This document shows, piece after piece, positions 58,839-64,000 of a DNA stretch of 64,000 bases. Both the position numbers and the translations under genes were made by a program. Below the pieces are notes generated by a model that was not told the origin of the DNA, made no database searches, and was given only the letters and a program-made list of their open reading frames with translations. The stretch's first letter is position 1. Each line of letters opens with the position of its first letter. Source of the DNA: Clostridia bacterium (GTDB lineage Bacteria; Bacillota; Clostridia; Lachnospirales; Lachnospiraceae); contig CAJTFE010000007.1 of NCBI GenBank assembly GCA_910575725.1, positions 1 through 64,000 on the forward strand. Reading direction: 5' to 3'.

Positions 58839-59774
58839 ATGCCAAAGACAAGTTCAAGAAGGCTGCGGAATTATGAGCGTCAGGATTTTAACGCGCTGCT
58901 GGGGGAATTAAAAAAGGATAAGCCTGCAGAAGCGGATTTCCAGGTAAAAACAGAGGAAAAGAAGCAGCCGTCAGAGACGGCCGGCCAAAAGCCGGAGAAG
59001 CAGGTATTTTCTTTGTACAGGCAGCGGATTTTCAGCAATGAAAATGTAAAATTTATCTACTCGAAAAATGATAGGATCCTTCACGAAAAGCATTGCCAAT
59101 ATGTAAAGGAAATTTCGGACGAAGAATTACAATATTCGGAGTCCTACTTGTCCAATATGCGGCAGTGTCCTGCATGTGCAGCAGAGGCATATCTCCGGAT
59201 AGGGGCGAAGGATCCGGAATATACAGAACGTTACAAAGAGATTTTTGAACAATGCGGTATCACTTTAAAGCAGTTAAGAAATATGTTCCTTGTGAGAGGT
59301 ATGAAAACCCGGATATCCGGAAACGGTTTTCTTATCAGCTACAAGGAAGATACCTGGAAAATACAGATTGTTTCAAGGAACGGACATGTGCAGCTGTTAC
59401 ATAACAATTACCGGGTGATTCAGGACGGGCGGCGTCAATTCGTCCGGGGATTTCACGTGCAGAATCCAAACTGTACAGATGTAACCTTTGGATATGCGCT
59501 CGGTTTGATACGAAATTATGATTACAGTCCGGAGAATGCCGAAAAGCATACCTTGAGAGGTGAAGACAGCGCATCCGGCAGGAACAAGAATCCGGCAGCA
59601 GTTCCAAGTGAAGAAAGAACAGAGGAAGTTCGTAAGCTGCAGGAACAGAGAGATATCAAGGAGCCGCTCTGCCAGAAAGAACCTGCGGCAAAGAGACGAT
59701 GGGAGAGCGTGAAAGCATGGTTTAAAAAATATCTTCGGAAGATGCGCTTCAAAAGTATTTTTTTTATACCATAA
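58839..59774 (+). CDS. Uncharacterised protein with a His-Cys cluster
   Basis: A 311-residue soluble protein. Basic N-terminus, then a possible metal-binding core (KHCQYVKEI and MRQCPACAAEAYLRIG, about 85-125; one H, three C), a beta-rich middle (155-220, MKTRISGNGFLISYKED, IQIVSRNGHVQLLHNNYRV) and a basic C-terminus with KAWFKKYLRKMRFKS. I do not recognise the family. It lies 39 bases after the kinase gene in the same direction, so it is probably part of the same transcript. Confidence 0.6.
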   Translation: MPKTSSRRLRNYERQDFNALLGELKKDKPAEADFQVKTEEKKQPSETAGQKPEKQVFSLYRQRIFSNENVKFIYSKNDRILHEKHCQYVKEISDEELQYSESYLSNMRQCPACAAEAYLRIGAKDPEYTERYKEIFEQCGITLKQLRNMFLVRGMKTRISGNGFLISYKEDTWKIQIVSRNGHVQLLHNNYRVIQDGRRQFVRGFHVQNPNCTDVTFGYALGLIRNYDYSPENAEKHTLRGEDSASGRNKNPAAVPSEERTEEVRKLQEQRDIKEPLCQKEPAAKRRWESVKAWFKKYLRKMRFKSIFFIP

Positions 59775-59786
59775 AACATACCCGTT

Positions 59787-59836
59787 CATTCCAAAGACCC
59801 AAAATAATCCCTATTTCTGCCGATATATAATTATAT
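59787..59836 (+). promoter_or_regulatory. Shared promoter block 2 (candidate LytTR box), before the 268-residue hypothetical
   Basis: CATTCCAAAGACCC, AATAATCCC and GCCGATATATAATTATAT repeat the block at 56521-56570 with the same 32-base offset. The -10 is TATAAT (59826-59831), again without a -35. Presence at only these two places in the window, both next to the LytTR system, suggests a common activator. Confidence 0.6.
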
Positions 59837-59998
59837 GATTTCATACCCGTGTGCTGTGAGGGATATTACGGAACTGGAATAAAAAACAGTAATATCCCTC
59901 AAAGTGCACAAATCAATTTACAGACGCATGTTTTTGTGGCTGGAAATTGATTTCACACCTGTGTACTGTGAGGGATATTACGGAACTGGAATAGGAGG
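59836..59998 (+). repeat. Type B hairpins: right half plus full copy
   Basis: A right half (59836-59869, GATTTCATACCCGTG, then GAGGGATATTAC) is followed by GGAACTGGAAT and a full unit at 59889-59981. In the full copy GTAATATCCCTCA pairs with TGAGGGATATTAC, and AAATCAATTTACAG pairs with CTGGAAATTGATTT, so the inner stem is fully complementary here. The tail GGAACTGGAATAGGAG leads to the gene at 60005. Confidence 0.87.
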
Positions 59999-60004
59999 GG
60001 AACT

Positions 60005-60811
60005 ATGGGATATTACCGCAATACCATTGAGGATTTGTACTCCGGACATTTTAAAAATTCCTACGGAGTAGAGGGAATGTGCATTACCGGAAGGAACGAT
60101 TACAAAAAAATCATTGATGTGTCAGACGACATGAAAGAACATGTATTGAAAGAAGTAAAAAAATCGTATTATAAGTACAACGGCATGTCCGGAGGAAACG
60201 AGAGGGAGGACGAGGCATATGCCCGGGGGTTGAATGAGTATTACAAAACCCTGGACAGAGAAGACCGGCTTTCCGCAGCCTGGACCCTGGGGCAGCTTAA
60301 TCTTGAGCTGTCAGGAGCGGTGACTGCCGCAATTCGGGAAAAAGTTCCCGGCTGGCAGGCAGGAGAGCAGATCCCGGAAGGCATGCTGGACGAAATATTT
60401 TCAAGCAAGGCCATAGAAACCATTCTCACAAGAAAGCCGGAAGAAGCAAAGGAAGCAAAAGAACCAAAAGAACCAAAGGAAGATCGCCTCACTCTGGAAC
60501 AGCCGGGCGGCAGCGAAGTACCGGAGGAAGAAAAGCCCTCCGGAAAAGTAGCCTTTAACCAGGAAAAGCGCTCCAGACAGCTTGCTTCCGCAAAGACAGC
60601 TGCCCAGGTGCAAGTGGTGTTAAGCCTTTTGAAGCAGGATCTTGCCGACTGTGAGAACGGACTTGCAAACGACATGTGCGATGAAAACGAAGTGAGAAAA
60701 GTAAGGGCTATGCTGCAGAAAGCCCAGGAGCGTATGAGCGAGGTTTCAGGAAAGGGGCAGGAACAGGAAGAAGAGAGCCAGGGAAGCTTTTTGATTAATA
60801 TGCTGATGTAA
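60005..60811 (+). CDS. Uncharacterised protein, probable target of the LytTR system
   Basis: A 268-residue soluble protein with no signal peptide. Residues 1-150 are helical with a Tyr/Lys-rich start (YYRNTIEDLYSGHFKNSYG) and YARGLNEYYKTLDREDRL; a Glu/Lys/Pro low-complexity linker follows (158-190, EAKEPKEPKED), then a helical C-terminus (205-268, AQVQVVLSLLKQDLADCENG) ending FLINMLM. I do not recognise a family. Its promoter block matches that of the LytTR gene, and its leader has a type B hairpin. Confidence 0.6.
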   Translation: MGYYRNTIEDLYSGHFKNSYGVEGMCITGRNDYKKIIDVSDDMKEHVLKEVKKSYYKYNGMSGGNEREDEAYARGLNEYYKTLDREDRLSAAWTLGQLNLELSGAVTAAIREKVPGWQAGEQIPEGMLDEIFSSKAIETILTRKPEEAKEAKEPKEPKEDRLTLEQPGGSEVPEEEKPSGKVAFNQEKRSRQLASAKTAAQVQVVLSLLKQDLADCENGLANDMCDENEVRKVRAMLQKAQERMSEVSGKGQEQEEESQGSFLINMLM

Positions 60812-60860
60812 AAGAGAAAAATCATGGAACTGTCCCAAGAGGAAGCATTCTATGGATGTG

Positions 60861-60910
60861 AATACCCCTCGGCAAGCTTGACGCTCCGTCAGCTTGCCGA
60901 GGGGTATTTT
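60861..60910 (+). terminator. Strong terminator after the 268-residue hypothetical
   Basis: AATACCCCTCGGCAAGCT pairs with AGCTTGCCGAGGGGTATT; the tip has TGACG with CGTCA. A T-tract follows. Confidence 0.9.
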
Positions 60911-60986
60911 GACTTCGCAGTGTTCACAGATTCTGCTGCAGCCAGGTTTCTGCTTGCAATCCTGCGCCAGTTTCTATAGAATAGAA

Positions 60987-61234
60987 AGGGATATTACGGA
61001 ACTGGAATAAAAAACAGTAATATCCCTCAAAGCGCACAAATCGATTTACAGACACATGCTTTTGTGGCTGGAAATTGATTTCAAACCCGTGTGCTGTGAG
61101 GGATATTACGGAACTGGAAAAAACAGTAATATCCCTCAAAGCGCACAAATCGATTTACAGACGCATGTTTTTGTGGCTGGAAATTGATTTCAAACCTGTG
61201 TGCTGTGAGGGATATTACGGAACTGGAATAGGAG
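60987..61234 (+). repeat. Tandem type B hairpins (right end, two full copies) before the VOC gene
   Basis: A right end (AGGGATATTACGGAACTGG, from 60987) is followed by full units at 61017-61109 and 61126-61218, with a period of 109 bases. Both have GTAATATCCCTCA/TGAGGGATATTAC outer stems and differ from each other at only a few positions (GACACATGCTT versus GACGCATGTTT). The second ends in GGAACTGGAATAGGAG, six bases before the VOC start. An open frame through them is not coding. Confidence 0.9.
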
Positions 61235-61239
61235 AAAGA

Positions 61240-61722
61240 ATGAGACTGAAAAATGTACTGCTTGTAGTAGAAGATATAGAGCAATCAAAGCGGTTCTACC
61301 ACGACCTCTTCAGCCTTAGAACCCTGGCTGATTTCGGCGGCAATGTGGTCTTGACAGAGGGTCTTGCACTGCAGGACAGATCCGTCTGGGAGCGTCTGGT
61401 GCAAAAGGAAACCGTCTATGGAGACGGCGATATGGAACTATACTTTGAAGAAAACCATCTGGACGCTTTCCTGGAAAAGCTCAATGCTTATCCGGAACCG
61501 GTGCGTTATTTTCAAAAGCCTGTGGAACACGCCTGGGGCCAGAGAGTGGTACGTCTCTATGATCCGGACGGCCATGTCATAGAAGTGGGCGAGGCCATGG
61601 ATTTTGTGGCACGGCGTTTTTATGAAGCCGGAATGTCTCTGGAAGAGGTTTCCGAAAAAACACAGCTCCCTCTTGCCCAAGTGACCGGAATCTGTCAGGG
61701 AGAACCGGATACGAAGGAGTAA
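61240..61722 (+). CDS. VOC/glyoxalase-superfamily protein
   Basis: A 160-residue protein. Residues 1-115 form two beta-alpha-beta-beta-beta halves of the VOC fold (RLKNVLLVVEDIEQSKRFYHDLF, VVRLYDPDGHVIEVGE) with a metal-type His/Glu pattern including GHVIEVGE. The tail (125-160) has an HTH-like segment (MSLEEVSEKTQLPLAQVTGI). Members range from glyoxalase I to resistance proteins; the substrate is not known. The ATG at 61240 follows the AGGAG of the last type B hairpin. Confidence 0.82.
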   Translation: MRLKNVLLVVEDIEQSKRFYHDLFSLRTLADFGGNVVLTEGLALQDRSVWERLVQKETVYGDGDMELYFEENHLDAFLEKLNAYPEPVRYFQKPVEHAWGQRVVRLYDPDGHVIEVGEAMDFVARRFYEAGMSLEEVSEKTQLPLAQVTGICQGEPDTKE

Positions 61723-61753
61723 ACAGTAATATAAAAACAGAAAAAGGACAGCC

Positions 61754-63688
61754 ATGATAGAACGAAAAAAACTCATACAATTCTACATCGAACAATACAC
61801 GGAAGAAAGCAGAAAAAAAGAGAAAAAGATTCCCCGATACACCGACGCCCCAAGCCGGATGAAAAATCTCCAGAAAGCATTGAGAAGGGCCAGGCCCTCC
61901 CGTGTACCCATCCAGAATCTGGAAGACTACCACCGTCAGATTAAAAATATGGCTATTTACGCCTATCGGAAAAAAAGAGACGCACTGACCCTTACCATCC
62001 AGATAGAGCTGCTTCCCAAGCTGGTAGATCTGGATCTGGGACTTTTGCTGAAAGAACAGAAAGAACGTCTTGACGGAGAATTCTTATCCTACCTGAAGCG
62101 GAAGCTTCCTGGAGCCCTCTGCCAGGAGACTCTCTTTACCCTGTACGCAAAATTCCGTCAATACAAAGTGAAAAATAAGATCCTGGAGTTAGTACCTTCC
62201 CGGCCGGAAATGGAATTCCCCGAGGTGCGCAGAATGCAGCGCCATTTCATCCTTCACATCGGCCCCACCAACAGCGGAAAAACCTTCCGTTCCCTGGAGC
62301 GGCTGAAAACAGCCGGAAAGGGCGTTTACTTAGGCCCCTTGCGCCTTCTGGCCCTGGAGGTCTACGAGCAGATCAATGCCTACGGCGTACCCTGTACTAT
62401 GCTTACCGGCCAGGAATGCATTGAGGAAGAAAACAGCCGGATCACAGCCTCCACCATAGAAATGGCAGACTTTGACGAAGAATACGACATCGCCGTTATA
62501 GATGAGGCGCAGCTGGTAGCAGACACGGACCGGGGCCATTCCTGGACAAAGGCCATCTTGGGGCTGTGCGCAAAGGAGATCCACATCTGCATGAGCCCGG
62601 CGGCAGAACCGGCCATGATTCATTTGATTGAGCTCTGCGGCGATGACTACGAGATAGAGCGTTACGAGCGGAAGACAGCTCTGCTCTGTGAAGACAAGCC
62701 TTTTGCCTTCCCGGAGGACGTAAAGCCTGGGGATGCTCTCATTGTATTTTCCAAAAAATCCGTCTTGGATGTGGCTGGGCGTCTGGAGGAACAGGGCATA
62801 GACGCCAGCGTTATCTACGGCAGCCTTCCCCCGGAAATCCGCCGCCGCCAGATGCATCTTTTCAACAAAGGAAAGACAAGAGTCGTAGTGGCCACAGACG
62901 CCATCGGCATGGGCCTGAATCTCCCTGTCCGCAGAATCGTATTTCTTCAGGCCGAAAAATTCGACGGCGTGGGAAGACGCCTCTTGACAGTTTCAGAGGT
63001 ACGTCAGATAGCAGGCAGGGCGGGGCGGTTCGGCATCTACAACTGCGGCTATGTAAATGCCATGGGAGAGGAAGAGCTGGAATTCATCCGTGAACACTAC
63101 GAGGCCAAGGAGCAGCCTATCGAGGAAGTCAACCTGGGCTTCCCCCAGCTTCTCCTGGATATCGAGGGCCCCTTGGACGAGATCCTCAAAATCTGGCATT
63201 CCGTAACACCGTCCGCCCCCTTCGTGAAGGAAAACATTGACGAAGCCCTGACCCTCTACGAACAGGCAAAAAAATGCCGGGATCAGATAGAGGGCTTTGA
63301 GGACAAGCGCATCCTCTACCGGATGATCACCTGCCCTATCGACATCAAGGATCGGAAAGTCGTGTCCCTCTGGCTGTCCTACTGCAAAAACTATACGGCA
63401 GACGTATCCTTAGAGCGTCCCAGGCTGGAGTACGGCAGGCGAAAAGGCATCCAGCAGTATGAGACTTACTACAAGCAGCTTGACCTTTACTATCAGTTCT
63501 CCCACCGGATGCAGAAGGTCATCGAAGAAGACTGGCTGAACGAAGAGCGGAACCGCACCGAAATGATGATTATGAAATACCTCACCAAGGGAAAAACCGA
63601 TTACATTGCAAGGTGTCGTTACTGCGGAAAGCTGCTGCCTCTCGGAGCCCAATTCCAAGTCTGCGACAGGTGCTTTCGCCGGAAATAA
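61754..63688 (+). CDS. SUV3-like DExH RNA helicase
   Basis: A 644-residue helicase like mitochondrial SUV3/SUPV3L1. N-terminal helical region (1-165); motor domain 1 with GPTNSGKT (Walker A, about 174-181), PLRLLALEV, TASTIEMAD and DEAQ (about 252); domain 2 with IVFSKKSVLDVAGRL, VATDAIGMGLNLPVRR and QIAGRAGRFG; a SUV3-type C-terminal helical domain (490-560); and a zinc ribbon (CRYCGKLLP, later CDRCFRRK). Such helicases unwind RNA for degradation. Bacterial forms are little studied. It starts 31 bases after the VOC gene. Confidence 0.88.
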   Translation: MIERKKLIQFYIEQYTEESRKKEKKIPRYTDAPSRMKNLQKALRRARPSRVPIQNLEDYHRQIKNMAIYAYRKKRDALTLTIQIELLPKLVDLDLGLLLKEQKERLDGEFLSYLKRKLPGALCQETLFTLYAKFRQYKVKNKILELVPSRPEMEFPEVRRMQRHFILHIGPTNSGKTFRSLERLKTAGKGVYLGPLRLLALEVYEQINAYGVPCTMLTGQECIEEENSRITASTIEMADFDEEYDIAVIDEAQLVADTDRGHSWTKAILGLCAKEIHICMSPAAEPAMIHLIELCGDDYEIERYERKTALLCEDKPFAFPEDVKPGDALIVFSKKSVLDVAGRLEEQGIDASVIYGSLPPEIRRRQMHLFNKGKTRVVVATDAIGMGLNLPVRRIVFLQAEKFDGVGRRLLTVSEVRQIAGRAGRFGIYNCGYVNAMGEEELEFIREHYEAKEQPIEEVNLGFPQLLLDIEGPLDEILKIWHSVTPSAPFVKENIDEALTLYEQAKKCRDQIEGFEDKRILYRMITCPIDIKDRKVVSLWLSYCKNYTADVSLERPRLEYGRRKGIQQYETYYKQLDLYYQFSHRMQKVIEEDWLNEERNRTEMMIMKYLTKGKTDYIARCRYCGKLLPLGAQFQVCDRCFRRK

Positions 63689-63722
63689 TAAAAAGGCCGG
63701 CCATTGATTCGTCTCCATACTG

Positions 63723-63751
63723 TTGCCGATTCTCCGGACAGGTAGTATAAT
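63723..63751 (+). promoter_or_regulatory. Promoter of the FGGY kinase gene
   Basis: TTGCCG (63723-63728), 17 bp, TATAAT (63746-63751). The type D repeats begin right at the predicted start of transcription. Confidence 0.6.
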
Positions 63752-63756
63752 CAAGA

Positions 63757-63900
63757 TATGCCTATATGCTCAAAAAAAACGAGCAGCTCAAGGAAACACC
63801 CTGTGGGTATACCTGTATGCTCAAAAAGATGAGCAAACTAAGGAAACACCCTACGGGTATACCTATATGCTCAAAAAAACGAGCAGATCAAGGAAAGGAG
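63757..63900 (+). repeat. Type D tandem hairpin repeats before the FGGY kinase
   Basis: Three 50-bp units; each has TATACCTRTATGCTC, an A-rich loop, GAGCA and AAGGAAA. TGCTC pairs with GAGCA in every unit. Compared with 31661-31800 the stem is TGCTC/GAGCA instead of TGCCCA/TGGGC, so changes are matched on both sides. The last unit ends in AAGGAAAGGAG, the ribosome binding site of the next gene. Confidence 0.87.
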
Positions 63901-63909
63901 AAAAACAGC

Positions 63910-64000
63910 ATGGAACAACTGCTTATTGCCCATGACCTGGGAACATCTGGAGATAAAGCAACCTTATTTACTACAAAGGGGCGGCAGATACGAAGCTATA
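63910..64000 (+). CDS. FGGY-family carbohydrate kinase (start only, cut by window end)
   Basis: Thirty codons are visible: MEQLLIAHDLGTSGDKATLF, followed by a TKGRQI-type strand. The AHDLGTSGDKA segment is the N-terminal phosphate-1 loop of FGGY kinases; xylulokinase is the closest general match. The gene continues outside the window. AAGGAG is upstream of the ATG. Confidence 0.8.
   Translation, partial: MEQLLIAHDLGTSGDKATLFTTKGRQIRSY

Noticed and set aside
60987-61234. CRISPR array
   Set aside because: Units are 109 bp, strongly self-complementary, and have no unique spacers; no cas genes are present.
61075-61239. N-terminal extension of the VOC protein
   Set aside because: The open frame runs through tandem type B hairpins; the ATG at 61240 follows AGGAG and starts the VOC fold.

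Overview
The window reads as a chromosomal segment of a gut-type Lachnospiraceae (Bacillota, Clostridium cluster XIVa). The evidence is the gene families present (SEC-C protein, DUF4250, YitT, DUF815 ATPase, YesMN-type sensing beside mglBAC, ThiT behind a TPP riboswitch), the strong AGGAGG ribosome binding sites, the mid-range GC content and the sortase-like surface anchor. Species cannot be fixed from this alone. No rRNA, tRNA or CRISPR array was seen.

Layout. 1-2650 is an AT-rich acquired stretch with a PIN-domain toxin-antitoxin pair and an orphan phage lysis cassette. 2700-7130 holds small housekeeping genes (SEC-C, YdcF, ArsC/Spx, an atypical Sir2, xpt, YitT). 7190-10690 is a probable cobalamin riboswitch ahead of a 1088-residue transglutaminase-like surface protein. 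11100-13050 is an ECF sigma operon whose sigma gene appears to start with ATT. 13320-21650 is a sugar module: AraC-type response regulator, YesM-type kinase, membrane-anchored sugar-binding sensor, then mglBAC. 21700-29660 has DUF4250, a polysaccharide deacetylase, rarA, ppiB, a GNAT protein, a HEAT/methyltransferase protein, and a frameshifted HTH-HATPase-DUF4325 regulator. 29700-40430 has a GntR/ABC operon, DUF815 ATPase, exoA, fructokinase, argS and thiT. 40580-47200 is a lower-GC island (AraC, DMT exporter, a radical SAM gene that cuts an AraC relic, McrBC). 47220-51080 is a biotin operon bioY-B-D-A under a palindromic operator. 51170-64000 has HicAB, a DUF1848-Cdd1 fusion, a MATE pump, an agr-like LytTR/GHKL two-component pair with probable target genes, a SUV3-like helicase and the start of an FGGY kinase.

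The most unusual content is non-coding. At least four kinds of interspersed hairpin repeat occur. Types A and B share one architecture: a 93-bp outer stem, a 3'-side bulge like CATACCCG, an inner stem and a loop. Their stem sequences differ between copies but stay complementary. Nearly every copy sits in a 5' leader and ends at the ribosome binding site of the next gene (arsC, a sugar sensor, a small membrane protein, exoA, bioA, a hypothetical, a VOC protein, and one inside the sigma operon). Type D is a 50-51 bp hairpin unit, single or tandem, in the same position. Type C is a 211-228 bp near-perfect palindrome, present three times, with a conserved core and outer arms that are unrelated between copies yet perfectly complementary within each copy. 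This pattern suggests a structured leader RNA family and/or palindromic mobile elements, and is the main lead for something undescribed.
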